From JBNKEI01 sp050288705 (GTDB lineage: Bacteria > Myxococcota > Myxococcia > Myxococcales > UBA5297), in contig JBNKEI010000191.1 of assembly GCA_050288705.1 (NCBI GenBank), positions 1 through 64,000 of the forward strand: a stretch of 64,000 nucleotides of DNA. The letters run 5' to 3'. Both the position numbers and the translations under genes were made by a program. The notes beneath the pieces are model-generated. The model saw nothing but the letters and a program-made list of their open reading frames with translations, did not search any database and was not told the DNA's origin. Below are positions 1-8,791 of the stretch, piece by piece (positions within the stretch are counted from its first letter, which is position 1; each line of letters opens with the position of its first letter).

Positions 1-256
1 AGCCAACCGATAGGTCAATTCCTCCGGTAAGAATTACAAAAGTCATGCCGGCAGCGAGCACAATATTGATTGATGCCTGCTGAGTTACAATTGACAAGTT
101 CTGCAAAGAGAGAAAATTTTCGGTGGCTAAGGAAAGCCCCAGACAAATCAGCAACAAAATTGGTAACATTCCCAAAGAGCGGACAAATTGGCCCAAGGAG
201 AAGTAGTTCTGGGAAGCAGGGGAGGGTATGTTGGCGGAAAGGTGAGTATCATTCAT
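1..256 (-). CDS. rbsC: Sugar ABC transporter permease RbsC-like (partial, N-terminal part)
   Basis: Inner-membrane permease of a ribose-type (CUT2) sugar importer, cut by the left edge so that only about the first 85 codons are seen. Translation on the minus strand from the ATG at 254-256 gives a short polar N-terminus, a hydrophobic helix (about residues 28-45), a second helix beginning in NIVLAAGMTFVILTGG, and the family hallmark GGIDLSVG next to the edge. It starts 44 bases downstream of the rbsA stop, so the two genes form one operon. The solute-binding protein is not visible and may lie beyond the edge. Family and orientation are secure; whether the substrate is ribose, another pentose or inositol cannot be told. 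Confidence 0.85.
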   Translation of the reverse strand, partial: MNDTHLSANIPSPASQNYFSLGQFVRSLGMLPILLLICLGLSLATENFLSLQNLSIVTQQASINIVLAAGMTFVILTGGIDLSVG

Positions 257-299
257 AAGCAGGTCTCAGGGCTAAAGTGAAGAAAAGGCGATTAGCGAA

Positions 300-1835
300 C
301 TAACAGGAAGCCGAGGCTCCGGTTGCCAACGCAATAATAAATTCTTGAGTCATCTGCGGACTTCCAGCGTTTACTTCTCCCACGATTTGACCCTCGCGCA
401 TTACTAGAATGCGGTCGGCAATGGCCACTAGTTCCGGAAGTTCACTAGAAATTACTACTATTCCTACTCCGTTACTGGCTAATTGATCGATAATTCCATA
501 AATTTCTGATTTAGCTCCTATGTCGATCCCGCGCGTGGGTTCGTCTAGGATTAAGACCTGTGGCTTTGTTTCCAATAACCGGGCTAGAAGCACTTTTTGC
601 TGGTTTCCTCCAGATAATTTGCGCGTGTAAACATTACGATTGGGTACGCGTATTCCTAAGGCTTGAATAGCCTGGTTTGAACGTTCATTGGCTCTTGATT
701 TGTTTATATATCCGCAAGGTTTGGCGTCGCGGTTGAAAGTCATAACGTTGATATTATCGTGCACGCTCATATCCAAAAATAATCCTTGCTCTTTGCGATC
801 CTCGGTAAGATACACAATTCCCAAGTCAATGGCCGCTCGAGGATTTTTAACAAATCTTCTTTGCCCGCTTAAACTCATTTCCCCCGATTTATGAGGCTCG
901 GCGCCAAATATTAGTCGCGCTAGTTCACTTCGGCCAGAGCCTACCAGTCCGGAAATTCCCAATACTTCTCCAGCGTGAAGATCAAAATTACATCCTCGCA
1001 CCTTTTTATCGTCAGCCAAATCTCGTATTGAAAAAATAGGTTCCTTGGTGGAAGAGAAACAATTATGTTTGGTGTAAAAATTGGAGGTATCTCGCCCAAC
1101 CATCATTTGAACCAGTATGTCCGCAGAAAGCTTCTCGCGAGGAAGCGTTCCCACATAAGCGCCGTCCCGTAAAACGCTGACTCGGTCTGCCAATTCGTAT
1201 ATTTCCGCCATGCGGTGAGAAATGTATACAATGGCCATTCCCTCGGCTCGAAGTTGTCGCACCAGATCGAATAGACGTGCTGTTTCGCGAGATGATAGCG
1301 GGGTGGTTGGCTCGTCCATTACTAATATACGCGCACGAGAATTAACTGCCCGGGCAATTTCCACTAGCTGTCGCTCGGCGATGGAAAGCTCAGATACTTT
1401 TTGTTGAGGCAAGAAAGTCGCGCCCAAACGTTCCAAAATACCGCGACAACCGTCCACCATGGATTTTCTATCTGCAAGCCAGTAACGTTTAGGCTCTCGT
1501 CCTAAAAAAATATTTTCTGCAACGCTTAGATTGGGGGCTAAAGAAAGCTCTTGGTAAATAACTGCGATTCCCAAAGATTGCGCTACCAGTGGATTAGGTA
1601 TCTGCACTGGATGGCCATCGATCAAGCACTCGCTTCCAGAGTCGGGCTGGTAGGCGCCAGCAAGAATCTTAATGAGCGTGGATTTGCCGGCCCCGTTTTC
1701 ACCCATAAGTGCGTGTACTTCGCCAGGATAGATAGTCAGTGATATTTGTTTCAAAGCGCGTACGCCCGGAAAAGTCTTGGAAACGTTGCGCATTTGAAGA
1801 ATTGGTGCAACCGTGTTTTGATTATTGTTTGACAT
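300..1835 (-). CDS. rbsA: Sugar ABC transporter ATP-binding protein (RbsA/MglA family)
   Basis: Cytoplasmic ATPase that powers the RbsC-like permease encoded just downstream. At 511 residues it has the usual double-ATPase length. The N-terminal domain shows Walker A GENGAGKST (about residues 45-53) and Walker B VMDEPTTPLSS. The second domain has the degenerate Walker A GLVGSGRSE normal in this family, the signature LSGGNQQK and Walker B LILDEPTRGID. The first domain carries LSIAERQ as its signature. The ATG is followed by a short Asn-rich leader. Family assignment is firm; the exact sugar is unknown because no binding protein is in view. Confidence 0.93.
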   Translation of the reverse strand: MSNNNQNTVAPILQMRNVSKTFPGVRALKQISLTIYPGEVHALMGENGAGKSTLIKILAGAYQPDSGSECLIDGHPVQIPNPLVAQSLGIAVIYQELSLAPNLSVAENIFLGREPKRYWLADRKSMVDGCRGILERLGATFLPQQKVSELSIAERQLVEIARAVNSRARILVMDEPTTPLSSRETARLFDLVRQLRAEGMAIVYISHRMAEIYELADRVSVLRDGAYVGTLPREKLSADILVQMMVGRDTSNFYTKHNCFSSTKEPIFSIRDLADDKKVRGCNFDLHAGEVLGISGLVGSGRSELARLIFGAEPHKSGEMSLSGQRRFVKNPRAAIDLGIVYLTEDRKEQGLFLDMSVHDNINVMTFNRDAKPCGYINKSRANERSNQAIQALGIRVPNRNVYTRKLSGGNQQKVLLARLLETKPQVLILDEPTRGIDIGAKSEIYGIIDQLASNGVGIVVISSELPELVAIADRILVMREGQIVGEVNAGSPQMTQEFIIALATGASASC

Positions 1836-2302
1836 GCTGTGCTTTCAAAATCGATCTGCCCTTGCAGATTAACATTCTATCTGTAGATGATAAAACAACA
1901 TAATGATTAACGGAAAATGAATGAACCAAGTATTTGTTTGTAACAATTGTAATAGCATTCCTAGGACAGTCGAAGTAGTTGGCTGAGTGTTACCGATTGC
2001 GGACCACTGGCTGATCGTTTATAAGCTTTTCGCTAAAAACGAATCAATCAGACCTTAATAATTCGTCAAGGGATATCCAGGAAGACCAAGGGCGCGAATC
2101 TGGGAATCCGCATCTTGGGTATCAACCTTGGTACCAACCAAGACGCTCGCAATCTGGAGCCGCGCCAAGCGTCCAACTCGTGGATGGCTGCGACCATGGA
2201 GGCTGCGTTATTGATGCCATAGCTGGCGTTACTGGTGGGGACTACGAGCGTGCGCGTGAGGCTGCAATTGAACGTGGGTGGGAGGCGGCCCCTATACCCA
2301 CT
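1836..2302. other. Intergenic stretch with GC-rich coding-like remnant
   Basis: A 467-base gap between rbsA and an ABC permease gene. The left part (1836-2050) is AT-rich and would hold the rbsA promoter, but no clear site is seen. From about 2055 to 2300 the composition becomes GC-richer. Open minus-strand reading there ends at 2055 in a C-terminus-like string containing SVLVGTKVDTQDAD, and a plus-strand frame contains VDGCDHGGCVIDAIAG. Neither frame has a plausible start and neither is recognised. It may be a decayed foreign gene end or simple chance in GC-rich sequence. Confidence 0.3.
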
Positions 2303-3604
2303 CTACTCGGAAAGTGCTTTTGCTGGTGATATTCGGGAAGCTCTCCACGCTGGTAGAAATGCTCCCAAAATTGCCGCAAACACTCCTACGCTCAGGCCGC
2401 TCACAACTAAAAGGAAAGAGAAATTGAAAAATGATTCCGGTTTGAAGGGAAAATCGGGAACATAAGACTGCAATAAGCTATCGAGGATTTTCCCGCCTAA
2501 AAAAGCAGCAGCTATTCCTCCTAGGCTGCCCAGAAGCCCCATGCAGGCGGCTTCGGTCAAAACCAAGTGAGTAATATGTGATCGAGTGGCTCCAACTGCG
2601 CGTAAAATTCCCAATTCTTTGGAACGAGCCCAAACGCTAGTAGTGAACGAATGGGCAATATTGGAAGCAGCCAATAAACATATTAGTCCGGAAAGTAAAG
2701 CTAGTGCTCCAGTGGTAAAAGCTACTGCTGCTCCTATGCGTTCGGCCAGTGCTTTTTCACTTTCATCAACAGCAAAACCTAATTTCTTCACTTGCTGAAT
2801 TATCTGGGGAATCCTATCTGGGCTTTGGGCTATTAAGGTGACGCTTGAATAATTATTGTCGATTCCGTATTCTTTATGAAGGCGTTGCACAGTATCTATG
2901 GGGATTAATACACCATGAATGGGAGCACGAGCGGAAAGACCGGCAAAACTTAATCCGGTATGCTTTTCTGGAAAGGAACTTTTGCCTCTCATGTTTCGTC
3001 CTAGGCGCAAGGAAATAAGCTCTACCCCGGAAACCGTTTTTAAAAGAGTTTCTGATATAGGAAATAAACCTTGGGGTTTGGCAAAACTCTTGTTGTACAA
3101 CTCTAGTAATCGACGAGAAGCAATAGTGGGAATTGGTTTCGAAGGACCGGCGTCTTTAAAAGAAACGCCCGATATCAAATCATCGGCAATATACGACTGC
3201 TCTACTCCGGTGGCATTTATTGCCAAGTAAATGCTACGAGGCACACGGAAAGTATTTATTAATATACCTGAGGGACCACCCATGGCCGGAACCTGTAACT
3301 CTATTTTGCGAAAAGCCTTTTCAACCCCCGGAAGAGAAGATAACTGAGTGAACCCTTTCTCGTTGATTTCAGATAAACCCCAAAGGCGGCTTAGAGAAAA
3401 TGAGGTAGGTACAACCACTTCCACTGCGCGAGAGTCTACTGGGAAAATGTGTTTTCGTACTAATTCATTTATTCCACTTCCCAACCCCACAAAAAAAACC
3501 AGAGATCCTATTCCAATGGAAATTCCTAAGGCGCAGAACGCAGTTCCTTTCCAGTCACGAAGCAGATTAATGCGCAATAGTCTGCAAGCCTTGGAAAAAG
3601 TCAT
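2303..3604 (-). CDS. FtsX-like ABC transporter permease (MacB/LolCE type)
   Basis: Inner-membrane permease of an ABC system of the MacB/LolCDE class, which moves lipoproteins, drugs or signals through the cell envelope. The 433-residue protein has one N-terminal membrane segment (FCALGISIGIGSLVFFVGLG), a long periplasmic domain (about residues 50-280), then three helices in the FtsX-like C-terminal region, with ARSKELGILRAVGATRSHIT before the second, a typical family motif. Its ATG lies directly beyond the stop of the upstream ATPase gene, so the two are translationally coupled partners. No accessory membrane-fusion gene is adjacent. The substrate is unknown. Confidence 0.88.
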   Translation of the reverse strand: MTFSKACRLLRINLLRDWKGTAFCALGISIGIGSLVFFVGLGSGINELVRKHIFPVDSRAVEVVVPTSFSLSRLWGLSEINEKGFTQLSSLPGVEKAFRKIELQVPAMGGPSGILINTFRVPRSIYLAINATGVEQSYIADDLISGVSFKDAGPSKPIPTIASRRLLELYNKSFAKPQGLFPISETLLKTVSGVELISLRLGRNMRGKSSFPEKHTGLSFAGLSARAPIHGVLIPIDTVQRLHKEYGIDNNYSSVTLIAQSPDRIPQIIQQVKKLGFAVDESEKALAERIGAAVAFTTGALALLSGLICLLAASNIAHSFTTSVWARSKELGILRAVGATRSHITHLVLTEAACMGLLGSLGGIAAAFLGGKILDSLLQSYVPDFPFKPESFFNFSFLLVVSGLSVGVFAAILGAFLPAWRASRISPAKALSE

Positions 3605-3605
3605 T

Positions 3606-4319
3606 TCAAGCTTCCGGCTGATTGTTAGGTTTTAGATTGGCAAAACTTGTTTCCGGCACTATTTTGCCTTGAGACAGTCGCATTACTCGATCGGCTAGGC
3701 GCGAAATTCTTTCTTCGTGAGTAACCATAAACAGAGTTATTCCTTCTTGATGAGCAAGTTTTTGGAACAAACTGATAATTTGACTTCCGGTTTCACTGTC
3801 AAGATTTCCGGTAGGTTCGTCACAAAAAATTACTTTTGGATTGCAATATAAGGCTCGCGCAATAGCCACCCGTTGTCTTTCTCCACCGGAAAGCTCTCGG
3901 GGGCGTTGTTGGGTTTTTGATGCCAATCCCACTTTTTCAAGCAGGGTTTGTGCACGAGTAACGCCCGGAAACTTTTGGTTAGAAGCAAAATAAGAAGGCA
4001 ATAATACATTTTCCAAAGCAGTAATCGTAGGTAAAAGATGAAAAGATTGAAATACAAAACCTATAGTTTGATTTCTAAATTCGGCCAAGGCGCGATCAGA
4101 TAGGCCAGCAAGGTTTACCCCCGCTATTTCCACATCGCCGCTATAGTCAGAATCTAAACCGCCAGCAATGTGCAATAAGGTACTTTTTCCGCAACCAGAT
4201 GGGCCTATTATGGCCACCCATTCGCCTTCTCTTGCCGAAAAGTCAACTCCCTGCAGAATAGGTACTAGCTCGCCTTGGCAGTTGCGGTAACTTTTTTGAA
4301 TAGCTTTAAAGGTTATCAT
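3606..4319 (-). CDS. ABC transporter ATP-binding protein (LolD/MacB family)
   Basis: Cytoplasmic ATPase partner of the FtsX-like permease encoded immediately downstream, with about one base between the genes. The 237-residue protein is a complete single ATPase: Walker A GPSGCGKST (about residues 39-47), Q-loop region GFVFQSFHLLPT, signature LSGGERQRVAIARAL, Walker B VIFCDEPTGNLD and an H-loop MVTHE. The PTGNLDS string is typical of LolD, FtsE and MacB. It starts at an ATG at 4317-4319. Family is certain; the transported substrate is not, and lolD would be an over-call without the LolC/LolE pair. Confidence 0.92.
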   Translation of the reverse strand: MITFKAIQKSYRNCQGELVPILQGVDFSAREGEWVAIIGPSGCGKSTLLHIAGGLDSDYSGDVEIAGVNLAGLSDRALAEFRNQTIGFVFQSFHLLPTITALENVLLPSYFASNQKFPGVTRAQTLLEKVGLASKTQQRPRELSGGERQRVAIARALYCNPKVIFCDEPTGNLDSETGSQIISLFQKLAHQEGITLFMVTHEERISRLADRVMRLSQGKIVPETSFANLKPNNQPEA

Positions 4320-4340
4320 ATAGTGTTTTCCTAGTAGAAG

Positions 4341-5090
4341 CTACACCATCAAAATGTCTCCGTTGTGTAATAAAGGAATTTCGCTGGTCTCTGCTTCAAA
4401 CCAATCAGGATAATGGATTAGGCGCATTTTCGTGCGAATTGAGTCTGGCAGAGTCAGCAAATCAGCATAAGAAGTATGCACCGGACCAAAGCCTGCTTCA
4501 TGCACAATTAAATGGGCAGGCGATAAAAAATCAATAATTCTCGTATCGAAAGAAGTATCACTTGAATAGCCAAAAATTCGTCCCCCTGCTTCTATTCTTA
4601 GAGCGCAGGTAGGAACATGATGCACTGTTGGCCATGTATGAATACTGAAAGGCCCAATACGAGTTTTCTGGTTCCAGGGCAAAGAAATAGGAATGAAATA
4701 ATCCTCAAAACAAAGATCCCTTTTTGTTTTTCCGTTCCAAAGCACCCCCATGCTGGCTTGTAATCGTCCCGTCCACAGCATAGATGTCACTTCTGGGGAA
4801 AGGGCCAAAGTCAATCGCTTTTTCTCGAAAAACATTTTTTGAAAAGCCAGTGCCTCTAAGCCGTTCATATGATCGCCATGAACATGGGTCAACAGCACAT
4901 GGTTTACATTGGCAGTTGAGAACAAAATATCGTTTTGTTTGGCAAACTGGGCCACCAATGCCGAGTAGCGATCTGGGCAATCTATTGCCAAATAAAATCC
5001 ACCATAAACCAGCAGGAAGGCGCTAGGAGGATTCTTCAGTGAAAACGCATCACCTACGCCCAAAACCCACACTTCTAGCCGAGGAGCCAT
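4341..5090 (-). CDS. MBL-fold metallohydrolase
   Basis: Metallo-beta-lactamase-fold hydrolase of about 249 residues from the ATG at 5088-5090; a TTG at 5117 would add nine residues. It resembles RNase Z-like or ElaC-like and PhnP-like phosphodiesterases more than lactamases. The metal-binding motif THVHGDHMNG (about residues 68-77) is intact, with further candidate ligands in PTVHHVP, GYSSDTSFD and near LIHYPDWF. A short gap (about 20 bases) separates it from the ABC ATPase gene downstream, so it may share that transcript. The substrate is not predictable from sequence alone. Confidence 0.8.
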   Translation of the reverse strand: MAPRLEVWVLGVGDAFSLKNPPSAFLLVYGGFYLAIDCPDRYSALVAQFAKQNDILFSTANVNHVLLTHVHGDHMNGLEALAFQKMFFEKKRLTLALSPEVTSMLWTGRLQASMGVLWNGKTKRDLCFEDYFIPISLPWNQKTRIGPFSIHTWPTVHHVPTCALRIEAGGRIFGYSSDTSFDTRIIDFLSPAHLIVHEAGFGPVHTSYADLLTLPDSIRTKMRLIHYPDWFEAETSEIPLLHNGDILMV

Positions 5091-5373
5091 TTTTTTCTTT
5101 CTCGCCAAACTAGACAACTTCCGACAACATTATCCGTCCGGTGACGCTTTCAACCTGTCAGGGCTGAAAAATGTAACCGAAGATTAGAGGTTTCTTCCTG
5201 TCTATAGCAAGGCATCTTGGTCTCTAAATGATTTTTTGACGCAGCAACCCTTTACGCCGGCTCAATGTCCTGCCAAGGTAGCGTGTTTTTCAAATTTGAG
5301 TTTGATTTGAGGCTTGTCTACGTGTAGCGGACGTGTAGCGTGGTGCGAAAACCCGGGGAGTTGGAAAACTAAG

Positions 5374-6420
5374 ATGATGACACCGAATCGAGAAGTGGGG
5401 ATCGTGGGGTATGGGGCCTACGTTCCTCGCTATCGCCTTCCTGCTCAGGAAGTTAGCCGAGTGTGGGAAGGGGGCGAAGGAGTGGTGCCGATTGGTGAGA
5501 AAGCGGTGCCAGGGCTAGACGAAGACGTAGTGACCATGTCTATTGAGGCAGCAAGAAACGCTTTGCGTTGCTGCGCGATCAGCCCGGAAAAAATCGGAGC
5601 AGTGTGGGTGGGAAGCGAAAGCCACCCTTACGCTGTAAAGCCAACAAGTACTATTGTTGCCCAAGCTTTGGGGGTAGTCCCGCATACTCTGGCGGCTGAC
5701 TGGCAATTTGCCTGTAAAGCAGGAACCGAGACTTTGCAGGGGGCAATTGGTTTAGTTGGATCGGGAATGGCTAATTATGCCTTGGCTATAGGTATGGATA
5801 CTGCGCAGGGTCGCCCAGGATGTGCCTTGGAGTACACCGCGGGAGCGGGAGGAGCGGCTTTTGTAGTTGGTCCGGCGCCAGAATCATTGGCGATAATCGA
5901 AGGTTCGTATTCTTATGTTACTGACACTCCGGATTTTTGGCGTCGCCAATATGCGCATTACCCCGAGCATGCTGGTCGCTTTACTGGTGAGCCTGCCTAT
6001 TTCAAACATATCTGCGCCGCCGCCAAAGGGCTAATGCATTCATTGGGAACTAAACCGTCTGATTACAGTCAGGTAGTGTTTCACCAACCGAATACCAAAT
6101 TCCCCCAAAAAGCTGCCCAGGAGTTGGGTTTTTCTCGTGAGCAACTTGCAACTGGTCTTTTGGCAAATGAAATTGGCAATACCTATGCAGGGGCAGCGCT
6201 AATTGGGCTTTCCGCAGTTTTAGATGTGGTGCAGCCGGGAATGCTAGTATTAGTGGTTTCATTTGGTAGCGGAGCAGGAAGCGATGCGTTTAGTTTGCGC
6301 ATTACCAAAAAGATTAGCGATAGACGAGGATTTCCATCCACCCGTCAATATATTAAAAATCGAGTAGTGATTGATTATGCAACCTATGCGCGACATCGCA
6401 AGAAAATCGTAATGGAATAA
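5374..6420 (+). CDS. Hydroxymethylglutaryl-CoA synthase, archaeal type
   Basis: Condenses acetyl-CoA with acetoacetyl-CoA to HMG-CoA, the first committed mevalonate step, or performs a related condensation. From the ATG at 5374 the protein has 348 residues, the usual size of the archaeal-type enzyme; an upstream TTG at 5314 would give an unlikely N-terminus. Visible active-site features are GSESHPYAVKP with the catalytic Glu (about 82), the nucleophile Cys (about 114) in QFACKAGTE, and the His (about 237) in VVFHQPN. It is followed after one base by a thiolase and then a DUF35 protein, the arrangement known for archaeal thiolase/HMG-CoA synthase complexes. Confidence 0.88.
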   Translation: MMTPNREVGIVGYGAYVPRYRLPAQEVSRVWEGGEGVVPIGEKAVPGLDEDVVTMSIEAARNALRCCAISPEKIGAVWVGSESHPYAVKPTSTIVAQALGVVPHTLAADWQFACKAGTETLQGAIGLVGSGMANYALAIGMDTAQGRPGCALEYTAGAGGAAFVVGPAPESLAIIEGSYSYVTDTPDFWRRQYAHYPEHAGRFTGEPAYFKHICAAAKGLMHSLGTKPSDYSQVVFHQPNTKFPQKAAQELGFSREQLATGLLANEIGNTYAGAALIGLSAVLDVVQPGMLVLVVSFGSGAGSDAFSLRITKKISDRRGFPSTRQYIKNRVVIDYATYARHRKKIVME

Positions 6421-6421
6421 T

Positions 6422-7579
6422 ATGAGAGACGTTTCCATAATCGGAATAGGGCAAGTAAAGGTGGGGGAACATTGGAACCAATCGCTTTCCGAACTGGGTT
6501 CCCAAGCTATTCGTCAAGCAGTGCGTCATGCGCAAGCAGAAAAAATTGATGCTCTGTATGTAGGGAATATGCTTTCTGGTTCGCTTGGAGGCCAGGAACA
6601 CTTAGGCGCTATGCTCGGTCACTGCGCTGGTTTGTCGGGAATAGAAGCGTTCAAAATCGAGGCTGCCTGTGGTTCTTCTGCGGCAGCATTGCGGGTAGGT
6701 TACATGGCGGTTGCTGGAGGGTTGGCTGAGGTGGTGGTAGTTGCCGGAGTGGAAAAAATGACTGACCATTCTGGAGAAAAGGTGACTGCCGCGTTGGCCA
6801 TGGCTTCCGATGGAGATTATGAAGCCCAAAATGGGCTGTCTTTCGTGGCTCTTAATGCTTTGTTGATGCGTCGATATATGTATGAATACGGTGTTAAGCA
6901 CGAAGATTTTGCTCCCTTTGCCATTAATGCGCATAAAAATGCCGTATCTAATCCCTATGCGATGTTTTCCGCGCCTATTACGATGGAAGCATTTTGCAAA
7001 GCGCGTATGGTGGCTGACCCGGTGAATCTAATGGATAGCTCGCCGGTTTGCGACGGAGCAGCGGCGGTCGTTCTATGTTCCACTAGCCTGGCGCGTTCTA
7101 TGAAGGTTAAAGCGGTGCGCATTCGCGCTTGTGCGGTGGCCACTGATTCGGTTTCTCTACAGGAGCGTTGTTCTCTGCTAAAAATGGATGCAGTAGAGCG
7201 AAGTGCTTTTCGGGCAATGGAGCAGGCAAAGGTTACCCGTGCCGATATTGACTTGTTCGAAGCACATGATGCTTTTACCATTATGACCGCCTTATCGCTG
7301 GAGGCTTGCGGTTTTGCCAAGCCAGGAAGAGGTGTTTATTTGGGCAGGGAAGGAGAGATTGCTTTGGGGGGGCGCATTCCCATCTCTACCTACGGAGGAT
7401 TGAAGGCGCGTGGGCATCCAGTGGGAGCTACCGGAATCTACCAAGTAGTGGAATTGTTTAGACAATTACGTGGAGAGGCTGGTGAAAACCAAGTCCCTTC
7501 CGCCCACCTGGGAATGGCGCAAAATATTGGGGGGAGCGGAGCTACAGTCACTACTACCATTTTGGAATCACTCGACTAA
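6422..7579 (+). CDS. Thiolase (acetyl-CoA acetyltransferase, SCP-x/archaeal type)
   Basis: Thiolase-fold enzyme of 385 residues, expected to make acetoacetyl-CoA for the HMG-CoA synthase encoded one base upstream. The nucleophilic Cys (about residue 83) lies in EAACGSSAAAL. The motifs EAHDAFTIM and GHPVGATG contribute the active-site His residues. The C-terminus reads NIGGSGAT instead of the classical second Cys loop, which is normal for the SCP-x/archaeal subgroup. Together with the downstream DUF35 protein it likely forms a channelling complex. The pathway is inferred from neighbours; a degradative or polyketide-type role remains possible. Confidence 0.87.
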   Translation: MRDVSIIGIGQVKVGEHWNQSLSELGSQAIRQAVRHAQAEKIDALYVGNMLSGSLGGQEHLGAMLGHCAGLSGIEAFKIEAACGSSAAALRVGYMAVAGGLAEVVVVAGVEKMTDHSGEKVTAALAMASDGDYEAQNGLSFVALNALLMRRYMYEYGVKHEDFAPFAINAHKNAVSNPYAMFSAPITMEAFCKARMVADPVNLMDSSPVCDGAAAVVLCSTSLARSMKVKAVRIRACAVATDSVSLQERCSLLKMDAVERSAFRAMEQAKVTRADIDLFEAHDAFTIMTALSLEACGFAKPGRGVYLGREGEIALGGRIPISTYGGLKARGHPVGATGIYQVVELFRQLRGEAGENQVPSAHLGMAQNIGGSGATVTTTILESLD

Positions 7580-7590
7580 GGACGAATTTT

Positions 7591-7998
7591 ATGGAAGTTC
7601 CCCGCCATTGGAGAATCCAACCACAGCGTTATTTGCTTGAAGGGTCAGAATGTTCTGCTTGTGGAAAAAAAAGCTTCCCCTTTAAAGAAGTATGTCCTCA
7701 GTGCTCACAGACCTCAGCTTCTTCCTACCTGTTTTCCGGCAAGGGAACGATATATTCCTATTCCACGGTGTTCCATCCTCCCGAAGGTTTTGAAGAATAT
7801 GTTCCCTACTCGGTAGCGCTAATCAAGCTAGAAGAGGGGCCCCTGATCGCGGCTCAGCTTGCCGACGTGGACGCCGAGAAAATTGTTATTGGGATGCCAG
7901 TAGAAATGGTCACCCGAAGGCTGCGTGAGGATGGAAAAAATGGAATGGTAATCTATGGTTACAAGTTTCGTCCAATGAGTCTAGAAAGAAAGCAATAA
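7591..7998 (+). CDS. DUF35 OB-fold protein with N-terminal zinc ribbon
   Basis: Small (135-residue) acyl-CoA-associated scaffold protein. Four Cys (about 21, 24, 35 and 38) in CSACGKK and VCPQCSQ form a rubredoxin-like zinc ribbon. The rest matches the OB-fold domain of DUF35, including GKGTIYSYSTVFHPPEGFE and PYSVALIKLEEGPLIAAQ. In archaea such a protein bridges thiolase and HMG-CoA synthase and holds the CoA of the shared intermediate. Its position as third gene after exactly those two enzymes supports the same role here. It begins 11 bases after the thiolase stop. Confidence 0.88.
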   Translation: MEVPRHWRIQPQRYLLEGSECSACGKKSFPFKEVCPQCSQTSASSYLFSGKGTIYSYSTVFHPPEGFEEYVPYSVALIKLEEGPLIAAQLADVDAEKIVIGMPVEMVTRRLREDGKNGMVIYGYKFRPMSLERKQ

Positions 7999-8718
7999 AT
8001 GATTAAAACCTTACTAGTAGTACTGGCTTTGGGGAATGCTGGGCTTAATGTCCATTCCGATTCTCCTCCCAAAAAGCAAAAGTATAAAAAATCATCCTTT
8101 TCTTCTGCAATGACCCCGGAAGTCCGGCAGGCAGTGGAAAAAATGCAAAAATTTTACGAAGACACTCGTGATTTTGATGCCAATTTTAAGCAGACCTACA
8201 AATACAAAACTTTTGCACGCAAGACCAAGGCTTCGGGAAGAGTACGATTTATGAAATCAGGCGCTTCTATGCGCTGGGACTATGAAAAACCTAACGAAAA
8301 AGTATTTGTTATCGCTGGAGAAAAAGTTTACGCCTATGATAAAGAAGCCCAGCAACTTACTATTTCGCGCCTGAACTCTGATCGTCTTTCTGCATCTATC
8401 ACTTTTCTGTGGGGGCAAGGCAAGCTAACTCATGAATTTATTATTCAGAAATCTACCCGCCAAGACGATCAAAATCGGTTTACTTTGGAATTAACTCCTA
8501 AAACCAACGATCCGCGATTTCAAAAAATTTATTTTGTGTTAGACCCAAACTCCTACTCGGTACGGGAATCATTGGTTATCGACCCCGACGGTAGTGAAAA
8601 CCATATGCTATTTTCCGAAATTAAAACTGACACTGGTCTGAGTAGGGCAGATTTTCGTATCAATCCTCCTAAGGGTACCAATATTATTCGTATGGATGGG
8701 ACTGGTGAAAAAAAATGA
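7999..8718 (+). CDS. lolA: LolA-like outer-membrane lipoprotein carrier
   Basis: Periplasmic carrier that moves lipoproteins from the inner to the outer membrane. The 239-residue protein starts with a hydrophobic export signal (TLLVVLALGNAGLN), then a Lys-rich stretch, and a LolA core: QKFYEDTRDFDANFKQTY, GRVRFMKSGASMRWDYEKP, KVFVIAGEKVYAYD and a C-terminal strand DFRINPPKGTNIIRM. The ATG at 7999 directly follows the DUF35 stop codon, so it is co-transcribed although functionally unrelated to HMG-CoA synthesis. A LolA-like paralogue with another lipid ligand cannot be excluded. Confidence 0.85.
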   Translation: MIKTLLVVLALGNAGLNVHSDSPPKKQKYKKSSFSSAMTPEVRQAVEKMQKFYEDTRDFDANFKQTYKYKTFARKTKASGRVRFMKSGASMRWDYEKPNEKVFVIAGEKVYAYDKEAQQLTISRLNSDRLSASITFLWGQGKLTHEFIIQKSTRQDDQNRFTLELTPKTNDPRFQKIYFVLDPNSYSVRESLVIDPDGSENHMLFSEIKTDTGLSRADFRINPPKGTNIIRMDGTGEKK

Positions 8719-8791
8719 GCGCCCGCTTCTCCCTTGTAAGTACCTACAACATGGTATCATACTATCGGTTACCTAGACTAAGGAAGCTACC

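Noticed and set aside
8719..8791. SAM riboswitch ahead of metA
   Set aside because: The leader is only 73 bases and shows no paired segments of the kind expected.
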